DNA of 53,969 bases from Chlamydomonas sphaeroides (taxonomy: Eukaryota; Chlorophyta; Chlorophyceae; Chlamydomonadales; Chlamydomonadaceae), in the NCBI GenBank assembly GCA_001662425.1, contig BDDC01000117.1, forward strand, positions 52,863-106,831. The letters run 5' to 3'. Numbering within the stretch: position 1 is the stretch's first letter; each line of letters begins with the position of its first letter. The translations under genes and the position numbers were made by a program. The notes under the pieces were generated by a model. The model made no database searches. It was not told where the DNA came from and saw only the letters and a list, made by a program, of their open reading frames with translations. Positions 35,001 through 49,300 of the stretch are shown here, in pieces.

Positions 35001-35881
35001 CCTTGTGGACCTGATGACCTTCGCGCTGGGCCCTCGAGCTGCAACGTCACTTGGTCATACTGGAGCGTGAAGGTGAACGCATAAAAGAGCTCGCCTTCAA
35101 TACGTCATCCTCGCAATCGCTTTCGATGATGAAATGTGAGTGCAGCAGCAACGATGTGCGTCCAGCGGTGTAAGTTCGGAGCTCGTCGGATTGACTTCTA
35201 CTTCCAGGGCCGTTTCGCCCGCAGCACGACACTAGCCTGCACTAGTATGAGCTGCTGTCCACCTCTCGTAGCTCCAGAGAATGCCCGCGCACGCACGCCT
35301 ATGATACATACAACAGTCAGACGAAGACCAAAGAGGCAAACACCCCAACGCAATACGCATGCACAACATCTACAGGCGTTTGGCTGCTCCATGAGCTGCC
35401 AGGGTTACGTTGCGGTTTCCAGGGCCGCTTCGCGCCTCCGCGTGTTTTATGTGGAGGCAGCGGCGCTCTCTTCGTGCTTGTCATGATCATGTGAGGCCAT
35501 ACGTGAGAAGCCGCAACGCGGTGCACCCACGTGCTCACCATCCTGCTTTGCACCATCATCAGGGTGGACGCTCAGTGTCGCTCGTGCTCGTGCGCCTGGC
35601 GTCGCGACCCTGTGAGGATGCCTCGTACGCTGCCCAGCTGGACAGGAGCTCCCGCCCTGTATTACGGCACCGCATGGCGTTCGGCCCGGCCCAGGGCGTC
35701 TCGGCAGGGCCGACCGATGGCCGCTCCGTCAACTCCACAGCGCCGCGCGCCCACGCTCTCGCCAGCCACCTTTTCCTCACAGCACCGAGCCTGCCGAAGC
35801 TAAGCTGCCGACTCAGCCTCGCAGCCGTGCCGGCAGCTCGCAGCCTCCGAGCAGCCCAGCAAACCAAATTCAGCCACCGCC
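35001..35881. promoter_or_regulatory. Divergent promoter region between the peroxidase-b561 gene and the ankyrin gene
   Basis: Start codons at 35000 (minus strand) and 35882 (plus strand) face away from each other, 881 bp apart, so both promoters must lie here. The stretch is less GC-rich than the genes on either side. No TATA box or known operator could be named with confidence, and no exon was recognised. Confidence 0.55.
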
Positions 35882-38391
35882 ATGGGCTCTACGATCGATG
35901 ATATCATGCGCAAGCGCCAACGCGAGGCGGCAGAGGCTTATGAGGCCATGTGGGCAGCAGGTACCGGCTCGCACCACCCAGGTGGGGCGCGCCGCACGGG
36001 CTCAAGCCGTTTGGAATGGCGCTTGCTGGGGTGGGGCTGTGGCGGCGGTCGCGCCCAAATCGGGCGAGGGCCCCAGTGCGTGAATGGCGCGGCGGGTGGA
36101 AGGGGGTAAGGTAGGGTGGGTAGCGGGCGGCAGGCCATAGCCGGCGGGTCACAGGTCGCAGTCCGCGGCAACAGCCAACAGGCGGAGCGGGTAGCAGGAG
36201 GGCGCTTTCAGGAGCGTGGGTGGCCGGGTGCGCGGGTACCCGTTGTCCTCGGAATCTTTCCCCAGCCCATCCTTCACGACCGTATGGCCTCCCTTCCCCC
36301 CCCCCCCGCTTGCCATGGCGCACATCTCGCCCATCCCTCGCCTCCAGACTACGACCCGGAGGTCCCGCCCGGGCCTGGTGTAGCCAAGGCGGCGCGCGCC
36401 ACCGAGGAGCTGTACAACGCCATAATCAAGAACGACGTACACCTGGTACGAGCATATGTACGGCATCGCCGCTCGTACGACATACCACCCCGCAGCGAGT
36501 CGCTGCCCACGGCGGCACGCTTAGCCCGCGGCAGCTCGCCTCACCCTACCGTAGCACACCGGGCTTTCTCGCTGTACCTCGCTCTGGGGTGCGGTACTCA
36601 CCACACAAGTGTTCCGTACGGGGCGCCCCGCTGCCCTGTACGCCAACAGGTGTACGACAAGATCGACGACGGCGCGGACGTCAATTTTGTGTTCGGCCCT
36701 GCGTACAGCTGTCCCGAGGGCTACTCTCCCCTCATGGTGGCCGCCCACCGGGGGCGGCTAGAGTGCGCGCGCGCGCTGCTGCGTGCAGGCGCCGACCCCA
36801 ACTTCATCAACACGGGCGGTAAGTGGCGGGGTGAAGGACGGGAGGGGAGAAATGCTGGGGTTCTTGGTCTGGGCTTGGTCATGAGCGGCGTGCCGCCTCG
36901 GCACCCTGTTGCTGCGGACGGGCGCCTACCCCGCCGCCGCCAACACCACGGGTGCACGAGCGTCAGGGGGAGGGACGGAGGCAGGGTCGACGAAGACGAG
37001 CTGGACTCTGGCGGATGGAGGCACCTCCACCTGGCCGCGGAGCAAGGGGGTGTAGCGCACCCTGGCGAAGGCAGCTTGGCGTCTGGCTTTCCTTGCCCGT
37101 GAACGTGGGTGTCAAGACCCACGCCTGCATCCAGACAAGGGCCTTGCCTGCTGCCCATCTGCTGGCGCCCCGCAGGCGACAGCGTGCTGTTCTGGGGCAT
37201 CGACGGCGGCCCCGACATGATCAAGCTGCTGCTGGACTACGGTGAGCCAATACACACACGCGCGGGCGAGGCTGCAGCAGCTGCCGAGAACGCAGTGGGC
37301 GCACACACGTCTTGCAGCATAGGTGAAGGCGTACAGGCGGGGTCCTGGCGGGCAAGGCTTCCCCCAGGTGCCGCACGCGTGCGCACGGTGCTGGGGGCCT
37401 GCGCTCAGCGCACAAGAGACTGCATCGGCGTCAAAACTAATCGTTGGGCGGGGAGCAGCTTGGCAGGGACTGCCCCATGGGCCCAGGAAGGCCTGGGCCC
37501 GTTCGTGGAAGTCCTTTCGGACCCCGCCACGGACCTCTGTGCTGCCGCGCTGACGCCTGGCCTCGCCACAACCATGCGCGCCGCATCCCTGCAGCTGGGG
37601 CCGCAGCAGCGACCTCGAGCAGTCACTCCCGTCCCTTCCGGGCCCACCGCGCCCTGCCCAGCCCCATGTCCGCTGCGCCCCGCCCTACTGCCGCACCCCC
37701 CGACCGCACCGCCAACTGGCGTGTGGTGCCTCCCTCGCGCCCCGGGCCTGGTGCCAGCCAAGGCGCGGGCCCTGGCGGTGCCCGCGGCTGGGCAGCTCTC
37801 AAGCGCCCTGCCCTGCCCCGTCGCCCGCCGCTTACTGCTCCTCGGCACGCCCCGACCCAGGCGCGGACCCCGACGTGATCACGCCCCGCGGCTGGACGGC
37901 GCTGAGCTATGCGGTGGCCAAGGGCAAGTACGGCGCCGTGGAGGACAAGGGCATCTACCCCGAGGTGCGGGCTCGGGCTGGTGCGGGTTCGCTAAGCACG
38001 CACGTGCCGGTACTGTGTGCGGCTCTAAGGCAGCAGCAGCGGCCAGCCTGCGACTTCTCGTGAACAGGATGTGTTGAGGCCCGCACGCTGTTGCAGGTTG
38101 TGGTTGCGGCTGCGGGCTGGGCCAGGCGGAGGCTGGTTGGGTTTGGCTGAGGAATGGGGGGCCGCTTGTGGGAGGTTCTTGCACGGTCTGTCTAGCAGCT
38201 GCACACCGGGTCCAGCGCCCTGCCGTACGCTTGCTGTCGTACAGGATGTGCTGCTGTACTACGGGGCCAAGGTGTACGGTAACGGCCCACCGGCGCTGGG
38301 CAGCCGCAGCCCGCGCAACAGCTTCAACCCCGAGGCGCCCAACTTCTGCCGCGAGCGGGGCAGCTACCAGGCGCCCTTCGCCGCGCCGTGA
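35882..38391 (+). CDS. Ankyrin-repeat protein, complete
   Basis: Six exons: 35882-35960, 36348-36445, 36650-36818, 37176-37241, 37861-37964 and 38245-38391, all GT-AG and phase-consistent, encoding 220 residues. The start ATG has a strong context (GCCGCCATGG). Residues ~59-165 hold about three ankyrin repeats: GADVNFV, then GYSPLMVAAHRGRLECARALLRAGADPN, then MIKLLLDYGADPDVITPRGWTALSYAVAKGK. Ankyrin repeats bind partner proteins; nothing in the sequence names the partner. The N-terminus (IDDIMRKRQREAAEAYEAMW) looks helical and charged. The C-terminal ~40 residues end in a short Pro/Arg/Ser segment, NSFNPEAPNFCRERGSYQAP, that may be a linear motif. There is no signal peptide or membrane segment, so it is probably cytosolic or ciliary; that location is inference. 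The function is unknown. Confidence 0.88.
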
Positions 38392-38880
38392 GCAAACACC
38401 AGACGCGACCGCCCCCGACCGCTGTGCTGTTGTGCTGAAAATAATGCCGAGGCGGGGGTCTGCACAGCGGGGAGCTTCTGCTCCATTGGACTGTGAGGAG
38501 CGCCGGCGATGGGACGAGTGCGCGGGCCTGTCACGGGCATGGAAGACGCGCAGCCGCGCCCCGTGCTCACGGATGGTTGCGACTTCTCTCTTGTGGAATG
38601 GCTGGGCTGGCGGCTGCTCGCTACTGTGTGTGCGAGGTGGCCAGGGTATATTGGCGCTGCAGCTGCGGACACGCGTCGGCTGGCCGCATGGACAAGGCGG
38701 CGGGAAGCCGCGTGCATGACAGCAGGTGCCACAGGAAAGGCCGTCAGGAGGCTGTTGAGGAGCGCTATGATGGGCTGCCACTTGGCTACGGTAGACTGTC
38801 ATGGTAGTAATGGGGTGGCATCGTGCGCATGACGGCTCGCACCCTGCGCCCGGGCATGGGGGCCGGACGTGAGGACCCTT

Positions 38881-38885
38881 TGTAA
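38881..38885 (+). terminator. Candidate TGTAA polyadenylation signal for the ankyrin gene
   Basis: TGTAA in CCTTTGTAACCTG, 490 bp after the stop codon, the first such signal on this strand. Confidence 0.55.
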
Positions 38886-39017
38886 CCTGATCGCAGCGCA
38901 TCTGCCGTCTCATCTGCTGGGGGGAGTACTGTGGCCCAGACCCCTCAGCGCGTACGACCGCGTCGTTGGGGTCTTAATTTGTAGGGACGCGGGCAACGGT
39001 ACCGCTGATCAGTTCTG

Positions 39018-39022
39018 TTACA
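39018..39022 (-). terminator. Candidate TGTAA polyadenylation signal for the TmcB-like gene
   Basis: TTACA on the plus strand (TGTAA on the minus strand), about 1.3 kb after the stop codon of the large minus-strand gene. Confidence 0.45.
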
Positions 39023-40353
39023 GTGCACTCATGTCAGGTCCACACTCTGGCTCCCTCTCGACACCCACCCATCACCACCATGACTGCCCAAACCCTTGAG
39101 TCATGTGCCCGGTAAATCGCACCCACGGCCCCGTGCGCTGGCCATGGCCCTCGCACGCATGGGACAGGGCAGCAGGTGAGTGCTCACTGCTGGCTTTCTA
39201 CTCCGCCTGTGCTTGAGCCGACGCGCTCCTCAAACGGTGCAGCACCAAGGCAGCGCTGCTCCCGCTCACCACAACACGGTTCGCACTCACGCCCACCACA
39301 ACAACCACGTCAGCAGTATTATTGGTCCCTTGCTTTATTGTCGACCGCGGCCGCACATGCGGCAATGCAGCGGGTCAGCAGTCAAACGCTGTGTTGTTGA
39401 TCAAAGGGACCAGAGGCAGTGTGTTGGTACTATGATGACCCAGGTCGCGCATGCAGCAAACCGCGCACCGCAGTGTGCAGCGAGGAGCGTGATCGCCGCC
39501 CGCGTGCGTGGCTTGACTGAGCCCCACGACAGGCCATGCACAACGAAGCATAACACCTTCAAGCGCTTCAGAAGATAGTAGGCGCCCACAACGACGGGGC
39601 AGTAGATCACGACAACCATTTGACAGCTGACACCCGCAGCCTACGTTTCACGCCTGATCCAAGCGAAAGATAGAGACAATCCCACAAACCCTTCCCAGCC
39701 ATTGCTGATGCGGAACTGCATCAGTTGGCGGAGGCTCCAGTCGGGCAGAATGACCCAGCGGCCGCAGACGGCCCTGGTGCGGCACGCCAGGAAGCCGCCA
39801 GCCCAAGGCTCGCCGCAAGGCCTGCCGGCCTGCTCATACCACGAGCTCACAAGCCGGCAACAGCCCGGACTGGCGCACCAAGAAGCAACGACAGCAAGGC
39901 ACCGGCCAGGGTGCCTTCCTGGCCGGTTTCCCTCCCCGGCTCGCATTCTTCCAGTCGGGCAGGGCGACCCCCGCTGTCACGTCTTCGCAAGTGGGCGCCG
40001 GTGCGTACCGGCGCCCGGCTAAACGGCCAGGCAGCTTATGCAGCTGCTTTGCAAGTCGCAACACGCACACACGCAACGCCACGCGGAACTGTACGGTGTC
40101 AGATATCCTAGCGTCCAGCGGTCGGTCAGAGGTCCAGCGGTCACGAACAAGTCACGAACGCGCGAAGCACATGGTCGCCCCGCCCAGGTCCGACAAGCGC
40201 CGCAAAGCAGAATCTATTGGGTTTTAACCATGTGCTTTAAACACATCGCTTGGCCACGCGGCTTAGGCGCGTACTCACGCACACCAAGCGGACGAGCAAC
40301 CTCCGCGCCCTCCGCATGCCAAGCAAGCCGCAAGCCACACGCCGTTTCCAGGC

Positions 40354-43300
40354 TTACGCCATGCTCGACGCCACGGACGACGCATCATCCTCCTCGTCGG
40401 CAGTCCCCTTGCTGCCCTTCTTTCCGAACTCTGTCGAGCCGCCACGCGGCCCGTCGACAGATCGCCGGCCCGAGCCCTTGCCGCGGCCATCGATGGACCG
40501 ACGGGACTTGTCCACGCCGTCCTCCTCCTCCTCGCCTGCGGGCAACCGAACACAAGCCAGCAAGAGTCAGCAGCGCGACGCGCAGCACGAGAAGCGGCAT
40601 GGAGCCCCTAGCTTCAGGGTATGAAGCAGAGCCAGCCCTGCCCAGCCACCGCCTGCACAGCCCCGACCCGTACGCACCCTTGCGCCTGTTGGACATGGCC
40701 GACGCCACCAGGCCCTCCACGTCCATCTCGGGCGGCAGCTGCGAGAGCAGCTCGGCCACCTGGCGCGCCTCAATAGTGGTGCGCCTGATGAAGGGCCGGA
40801 ACATGAGCGCCAGGAAGAGCGCTGCCAGCACGAGCGAGATCACGAAGAGCACGATGTGGGCCATGCGGACTTGGGCAAAGTTGGCGTTGGCGGCGGCTGC
40901 AGGCGGGGAGGTGGGCGGCAGCGGGGTGTGGGTGCCGGACACAGCAGGGATAGCCGCCAGCAGGGCCGTTTGACGCTCCAGTGCTCGATGACTGGAGACG
41001 AGCAAGAGCGGGAGGCGAGGTCGGCAGCAGCCGGATGGCCACGTGCCAGGCGCTTACTTGTGTAGATGGCGTTGGCCTCCCACACGCCATGCATGAGCTG
41101 GTGGTAGGACACTTGCCAGATATAGTCAAAGCGCGAGCTGTTAAAGTTGATGTCGACGGGGTTGTCGTTGCCCAGCAGCAGGCTCTCTTCGATCAGGCGC
41201 CGGATCATGGGGTCAAGCGCGTTAGCCGACACCTCGTGGTACATGTGACCCTCGGCGTAGCACCAGCGCTCCGCGTAATCCTTGACATAGCATTCGTCCT
41301 TGGAGCGGAAGAACATCTGCGCCGGCGCCGCGCCACTGAAGAGCGTGCCAGACGTGTGCGAGAAGGCCATCTCTGCAGGCGGCAATGGCCGGGCATGGCT
41401 AGTGTTAGCAATCCATATGTGCCGCCCTGCCGTAATTCTGGCGGGTGCAAACTTGCAAGCATTGCCAGGCGCGACCCCTGAAGGCCAAGCTTGCGTGCAG
41501 CTCATAGCCAAGCGGGCTTCAAATCCTCACCTGGCAGGTTGTCGGATCCGTACAGCAGGGCATCGTAGAACATCTCCAGATCCGCCTGCCGGATCAGCAA
41601 TTCCTGCTGCCAATGCCGGATGCCCTCCTCCGTGGTCTGGCTGATCACCTCTTGGGCCGTGAACACGCAGCGGTTGATCTTGGTCTTGACGCGGTTGGCC
41701 ACATCCAGGTTGACCAGCGGCTCCGACACCTGCGTGACACAGCGTGCGAGCGGCGAGGGGCGTCATCACAAGCCGGCACGGCGTGCATTGAAGTCACGCG
41801 GCCGGGCTGAGGAACACCGTGAGCGGTACGCGTGAGCGGCAAGACAACCCGTGAGCGGTGCGCATACCTTCTTCAGGGTAAGGTAGGAGAAGGTGTAGAT
41901 GGCTATGACGATGGCGCCCCACACCAGGAACGGCACGGTGAGCATGGTGGTGTCGCGGTTGTCGCGGATGAGCTTGCGCTTGCCGGTGTCCACGCCGCCG
42001 CTGCCGCCAAACAGCTGCGAGGGGTTGAGCGCGCGCAGCGTGCGCTTCCACAGCGGCTGCGGCGCGTCGGCGGCGTCGCCCATCTCCACGACCACGGCCT
42101 TGGCGGCCTTGACGCCGGGCAAAATGACGGGCTGCGGGTGGGGCATAGCGTGGGGTCCGCCATGTTTGTTGGTATCGCATGGCAGGGACAAATCGGCAGT
42201 CCCGGCACTGAGCAAGCCTCGACAGGGGTGGCACGGCACTTGCACCGCCTCACCTTGTCCTCTCCCTCCTTGTTCTCCTTGGTGTCGCCGGGCTTGGTGG
42301 AAGCAGCTGCCGCGTTGCGCTCCTTGTTGGCGTTCGCGTCGTCGCCCGCGTCGCTGTCGCTGTCGTTGTCGTCCTCGCCGTCCACCTGCACAACCACACC
42401 ACGTGCGCTCGCCTCAGCACGGTAGCGCGCTGCCTAGCAAGCCGGCGCGCATTGGCGCTAGCCTCCCATCCAACTCCACCCAGTTAGAATACACCAGCCG
42501 CCCTTTGCTACTGCCCTTCTCCGCCAACCCTGGCCTGCATGCGCATTCTCGAGTGACGGCTGCACAACACCGCGTAGCAGTCCCGTCGCACCTGCACGTG
42601 CTTGCTGGCGAGCGCACGCAGGAAGCCGGTGGGGATGACCAGGAAGACGGAGTAGAGGCCGTAGCGCTGCCGCGCCACCTGCTTAAGCAGCACCCACATG
42701 TACAGCGCCGCCAGGCCGCACACCACGCAGCCCTCGGCCACCAGCAGGCCGATGCCCAGCATGTTGACACGGCCCACGCTGTCCCACGTGCGCAGCACCA
42801 TGCCGTTGAGCGAGTACCGGTAGCCGCTGGTGATCGAGTGCGGGCCTGGGGCGGGACGGCAGTTGACGGGGATATGGTTAGGGAGGTATATGGGAGGCGA
42901 TTGAGGCACGCGCTGGGCTTCGGCCGAGCACTAGAGCCTCGGCGTGCTGTAAAGCCCACGGGCGCCTACCGTTCAGGTTGATGTACTGCCAGTCGCGATT
43001 GAGGAGGAAGTTCTTCGAGGTGGTGTTCGCGATGCGCTCGTGGTTGGACACAATCTCGCGGCCGGCCGCCAGCAGCGCGTTGCCCATGAGCCACAGCGAG
43101 TTGAGGTCGCTGGTGGTGTAGGGGTTGCGCGTGTCCACATACGTCGTCTCGTTGAGCGTGCGTCCCTCCCAGATGTCGCCCAGCTCGTAGCTGTCGCCCA
43201 GCTGCCGCAGCTTGCCGAAGCCCAGGTACAGGCCCTGGTGGTTAAACTCCGCCAGGTCGATGGCCGTCGTCATGTCGTGCAGGAGGATGGGCAGGTCGGC

Positions 43301-46300
43301 TTGGGTGTACCACTTGGAGTTCGTCCTGTTCTTGTACACGTTGTCGACCGCGCGCGCCAGGATCGCCAGGTCCAGGGCGTACGTGGACGTGTCCTGTAAC
43401 GCACATGCGGGTAGCGGTGGCGCTGTCAGGCATAGGCACACATGCGACTGCGAGCAGGCAGCAGCGCTGGGCTCGGCAGATGGGCGTGGCCAAGGGAAAA
43501 CAGGCACGGGGGTGCTATCTAGACACACGACGACAGCCCTGCAGCGCACAAGGGCTTACCTGCGTCGAGTCGACCTCGGTGACGTACTTCTTCTGGTTCT
43601 CCAGGAACACCAGGAACAGCGCGAAGCAGATGGTGTGCACGATGAGCAGCGTGGCGATGACGAAGTAAGTGTGGCGGTGGTAGCGCGTGAGGTCGGCCTT
43701 GGCCTTGGCGCTGCTCAGCAGCTTCATAAGCTTCTTGAAGCGCCGCCCGCGCTTGAAGTCAGTTTGGTAGCCGCCCGCTTCGCTGCCCGACACCACCGAC
43801 GCGCCGTCCATCTGGCTGCCTGACACGCCCGACGCCTGAGATAAAGTTGCAGCATGTCGTGGGGGCAGCAGATGTCAGGATAGTGCAAGGAAACTTGGTG
43901 ATGCGTATGGCGCAGGCTGCCGAGGGCTCGGCAGCCTGGGAAGACCGCGGCACGCAAGCATCTGCCAGCAACAGCCGCCCCGCCCCGTCCTGCCTGGTCG
44001 TCGTCGACAGCGCCGCCCCAGGCTCCGCCCATGGCCGCGTTGGGGTCTGCCAGCGTGTCAATGCCGGCGCCCTTGTCCGCCTCTTCCTCGCCGCCGCTCC
44101 CGCTGCCGCTGTTGTCGCTCAGCGAGCCGTCGTCCGACCCGCGCTTGTTGGCCCCCTCCTCGTCGCTGCCACCGCCGCCACCCTGCTTCTCGCCCGTCGG
44201 CGAGTGCGGCAGCGTCGCCTCTTTGCGGCCGGCGCCCTTGACGGACTTCTCCTCCGCGGCCGCGTCCTCGCCCGCCCACTTGACGCCGCCCTTGGCGTTG
44301 ATGGACGCCGAGACCTGCACGGTGCGCCGCGCGCTGCGGTTGTTGCGCGGGTCCTGCTGCGGCGGCACGGCCGAGGGGCCGCCCACGCCCTCCAGGTTGC
44401 GGGTGGCGCTGCGCTCCACCACGCCCGTCAGCGTGCGCAGGAAGACCTCCGTGCTGCCGACCCAGTACTGCGCAAAGTTGAACTTGATGCTGACGCGCTT
44501 GTTGTCTTGCGCCACGCCCTGCACAGACACACCCAAGTTAACAAACCGTCAGCTGCAGTCCGTGGCGCCCCTCCCATGTCATAACACGCTGTGTCCCCAA
44601 CAGCATCGCTAGCAAGGGGCATGCACAAGGTGCTTACAATCATCTTGAGCGCCAGCGACTGGCCGTCCTCGTGGAAGCCGACCATGGTGCGGTTGGGGCC
44701 GATCTTGCGGCCCGTGGTGCCGGTCTTCATGGCGCCCTTGACCTTGTGGTCCGACAGCAGCCACTCGCTGTGCACATTGTGCGGCATGTCGATAAAAGAC
44801 GACAGCTTGTGCTTCATCAGGTTGTTGTTGGAGTGGCCGAACAGCAGGCCTGCGAGGCGACACGCAGCCAGGCCAGACCGTTTCAGGCCATGGGCTTGTG
44901 GCCGATTAAGCCTCGCTGTCGCTACGTCACGCCAGCGCAAAGCAGCCCGCAAGCCAGCAGTGAAGTCAATTTCGCACCCGTGGGGTGCAGCACGCAGCAG
45001 TTGGGCTTGATGACCACGTTGTTGTGGTCCACCAGCATCACGCCTGTCAGCATGTCGGCCTTGAAGAGCGTCAGCGTGATCGTCTGGGGGGACATCGGCG
45101 GGCACGAGGGGTCGGGGTCAGGTTGTGCGCAATGACACGAAGAAGCAACAGCGTCCACAGGGTCAGGTCTGTCGGCCGCGAGGCGGTGGTGTGCAGTGAC
45201 GGACATGGTTTGGTTGCTTGATCGCAACAGGAATTCGGCGGGCGGGCTTACTGGTTGCTCGCCCTCGTTGGCTGGCGGTTTAATTTCCAGGCCCATCAGC
45301 GCAGGGCGCGTGTTCTTGGCCAGGATGGCCTGCGCCACCGCGCTGGCGGTCGCCAGCGCCGCCTCGTCCACCGGCGGGTGCACGCCCACGCGCCACGTGT
45401 AGCCGGGCTTTTCAGTGACCTGCGCCACAAGCAGGCAACATCGCATGTAGCTTGAGCTTGAGCGAGCGCACGACGCTCAAAGACCGATGCCACAAGCCCG
45501 CCAGTTTGGCTTGGAATCCGGTCTGTGGTTCGTACCATGGTCGTCATCTTCTTGATGACCTCCACCAGCTCGCCCCGCAGCGGCGACAGCGCGTCCACGT
45601 ACTCGGCCACGGTATGGCCAATCATGGAGGCGGGCTTGATGCCGAACACGCCCATTGGCGTTTCCGACGTGGATAGGACCTGTAGGATGCGGCAAAAAGC
45701 AAGAATGTGGGCTGCGGGTTGCTGTGCGTGGGCCGAAGGTTATGCGGCACACAGACTAGCAGGGCGTTGCTGCAGACCACGGCGGCGCCTGCAACCGCAC
45801 CGTGCCAGTCTCGTCGATGGTCAGCGACAGACGCCGCTCGTCCAGGCCGCGCTCCCAGGAGGAGAACTCCACATTGACGACGTGCGTGATGACGTCGTTC
45901 TCCTCGCGCAGGGACAGATGTGGCTTCACCGGGTGCGGCTGCTTCTTGGAGTCCAACATCACCACCGTGGCGGCATTCCTGCAGCTCTGCAGCGGCACCT
46001 TGGCCGGCGGCTCCTTCATGTACTTGTAGTGCAGCATGGAGTAGGGCGGCGACATGAGCTGGCTGATGTCCATTTTGACCGCCTGTCGACATGGGGCAGC
46101 GCACGCGAACGTGGTTGGACACATTATGCGTTCCAACCCGCACGACGACCGCAGACGGGACCCGACAGCAGCTTGGTGGCGCAAGCGGGCTTGAGGCCAG
46201 CTGGGAGCGGGCTCACCTGCTTGGGCGTGTAGCCCAGCGCCGAGGCGAGGTCGGTGTTGATGTACATGATGCGGCCCTTGTGGTCGGTGACCATCATGTT

Positions 46301-49300
46301 GTTTTGGTCGTTGCGCACGCGCTTGACGTGCACCACGAAGATGCGCTGGCTGTCCGTGCCGCCCAGCGTGATCTGCAGAACGGCAACACAGCGGCCAGGA
46401 TAGGTGTTTGAGCACTAACGCCCGGAGAATCAAACTCAGGTCCAGGCCTGCACGGCCCCCGCGTGTGCAGCTCAGCAGGCGGGGCACGGGCTCCCGTAAA
46501 TGGACCTGCCGCTCGTAGCCGCGTCCCCGCCCGTCAGCACATCCCAGGGCCACGCCAGCGCACCTTGAGCCTGCAGGGAACGGGCTCCGTGTACTTGTGC
46601 AGCAGGTGCACCTGCTCGCTGGTGACGCGGCCCTCCTGGAACTCAGCCTCCGTGGAGGCGTTGGCCAGGTCCAGCAGCTTGATCAGCACGTCCTGAGAGC
46701 AGGGTTCAACGGGGTGGGCGGGCGTACAGCATGAGACCATGGTCAAGTGACCGGGCGGAAAAGCAGCACAAGAGGGGGCGGTTGGAAGCACCTGATCGGC
46801 CGACCAGGTACCCTAGTGCAAGATGGCGCTCAGGCGCACCTGCTCGGTAGCGATGGTGTTGAAGGGCCGGCCCACGAGTTCGTTGGGGCCGCGGCCGAAC
46901 CAGTCCGAGAAGCGCTGGTCCACGCAAAGGATGGTGCCCTGCGTCATGATCCACGCGCGTACGGTGTTCGCGTCGTCCTCCGCCGGCTTCAGCACGCCCA
47001 TGAACAGGCTGCAGGCGAGGGCAGCGTTGGGAGCGCGGTAAGCATCGACATGGTTTGGTGCGCTCATCATCACCGGGAGTACGCAGCCGCATGCAGCGGT
47101 GCGCATGCGGCATAGGCTCGCAAGCGGCGGGTGCGCCAGCCGTGCGCGGTTCATACCTGTCAGCGCCGGTGCCCGAGACCTTGGTCACGGCAATCTTGAG
47201 GGGGAACACGTAGCGGTCCTTGTGGATGGCCACCACCTCGCGCACGGTGTCCAGGATCTTGGCCTTGCCTGCGCGGGGAGAGCACACGTGGATGCAACGA
47301 AGCCACATGTGTCAGCCAGGGCACCAAGGCGTCAAGGCGAGGCGCGCTATGCACGCAAGCGTCGGCAAGCACTCGGCTGCCCGCTAGGTAGCCCCTCGTC
47401 GCATGTCCAGGGGCGGGAAGGGGCTCACCCGTGGTGATGTAGTTGCGCAGGTAGCCGTTGTGTCGCTGGCTGAAGGGCTGCGGCATGAGGATGGAGATGT
47501 TTTTGCCCTCCAGCTCGCCCTTCTTGTAGCCGAACAGCTTCATCAGCGGCTTGTTGGCCATCTGGATGATGCCCATGGCGTTGATCACCGCCACGGCGTT
47601 GTTCTTCTCGTCCACCTGCAGCAGCGCACACCGCGGAGCGCGGCGTAAGCAGAAAAGTGACAAGCCGGCGCAAGCAACAGGCGGAGCCACGCAAGTGCCG
47701 CTGCAGGTGGGTAATGCCCTGGGGAATGAGCGGGCGGCGGCCTCACCTGGGCCAGCATGGACGAGGGGTCGCCGTCACCCACGGCGTCGCTGAGCATGGC
47801 GTCGTTGGCGGCGTTCTCCTGCTGCTCCTCCACCTTGTCGGCCTCGCTGTAGTACTTGGCAGCTGTCCAGGGGTCGTTCTTGACCTCCTCCAGGAACCGG
47901 CCGTAGCTGCGGTGTGGGCAGGGGGGGGAACGCGTAAGCGTCGAGGGCCAAAATGTCTGCAACTGGAGAACCGCCGATACCTCGACCCTGCAGCCTGGAT
48001 ATCACCAACGCCTCACCTGCGAAGCAGCTTGACGCTGCTTGGGTACCTGTGAAAGCCGGCAGCAGGAGTAGGGAAGTGTGTCAGCGAGCAGCTCGCGGCG
48101 CTGGCTGGTGGCGCGTTGCGATTGTTGCCGCGTGTGGTGGCACACACCTGTCCAGCACCATCTTGTAGGTGCGGTCAGCCTTGGTCTTGGAGACCTCAAT
48201 TTGGCGAAACGCGCGCGCCAGTGCGGTAAAGGACACATCGTGGTGCAGCAGCTGCTTCCAGAAGTGCCGCGTCGCGTACAGCGCGCTCTTGTGGGCGCGC
48301 AGCAGCAGGCGGTAGTTGCGCTGCGGATAGGACAGGCCAGGGTAGGGAAGCATACAGCGTCAGCGAGCAGCGACAATGTGGGTCAGGCCGCAGCGACGCA
48401 TGCGAGCTTGCAAGGATGTGGGTCAGGCCGCTGCGACGCGTGGTACATGAGAGGCCCCGACAAAGGTGCTGCTGCTGCGGCATACACGCCCTGCTCGACA
48501 GCCGTACCTGGAACTCGACGTACGACACCAGGTCCACCGCGCTCTCGCCGCTGCTCTGGCTCTGCGCCTTCTGCTTGTGCTCCTGCTCGCGCACGAAGAT
48601 CGCGAAGCGGTCGCTCATCGACGGCTCCAGCTTCTTGGCCTGCTGCAGCTGCGTCACGCCGCTCTGGTAGTTGTTCTGAACCTCGATGAGGAAATTGGAG
48701 TAAGTGATGGTGAGGAAGACGTCGTCGTGGAAGTGCGACAGCCCAACCTGCGGGTCCGTGCGGGCGCAAAGCGCGTTCAACATAACATGTACACGGCCTT
48801 ACATGCCTGTCCATGCCTGTCCCCGACCGCGCCAATGCAGGCGTTGCCCCGGCCCCACACACTCGCTGGCCGCACCTTGAGGACGGTCTCGGAGAGCTTG
48901 ATGGCGTCGGGGTCCAGCACATCGTCCTCCGTCCATTTGCGCGCCACTCGCGATACCATCTCGACTTCCATGGGATCCGGGAAGCGGTAGATGTCCTTGA
49001 GCCGCGACTTGCTGGGGTCGATATGGCTGCGGAACACGGTACGGCCGGGGAGCGGGCGGCTGCATTGAAATAACCCCAGCACGCAAGCGCACGTGTGCGG
49101 CGGGGCGCAGCGGCACACGCTGGTCGGTGTTGCCCATGCGCACCTGAAGGCCCTGATGGCGTGCTTCACGCGCCAGCGAAGGCGGATGAAGGATAACAGG
49201 AAGCCGAACAGGGCAATGGGCAGAAGCCCAGCGACCATGATGGTCGTGAGCTTTGACCTGGCACGGGGAGCATAGGACAACCGTTAGCCCGCTGCCCGGC

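Larger units (their letters stand above)
38392..40353. other. Convergent 3' flanks of the ankyrin and TmcB-like genes
   Basis: No coding exon was recognised. The ankyrin gene (+) has a TGTAA at 38881-38885 and the TmcB-like gene (-) has TTACA at 39018-39022. If both are used, the two transcripts end about 130 bp apart and the minus-strand gene has a 3' UTR of roughly 1.3 kb. Confidence 0.55.
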
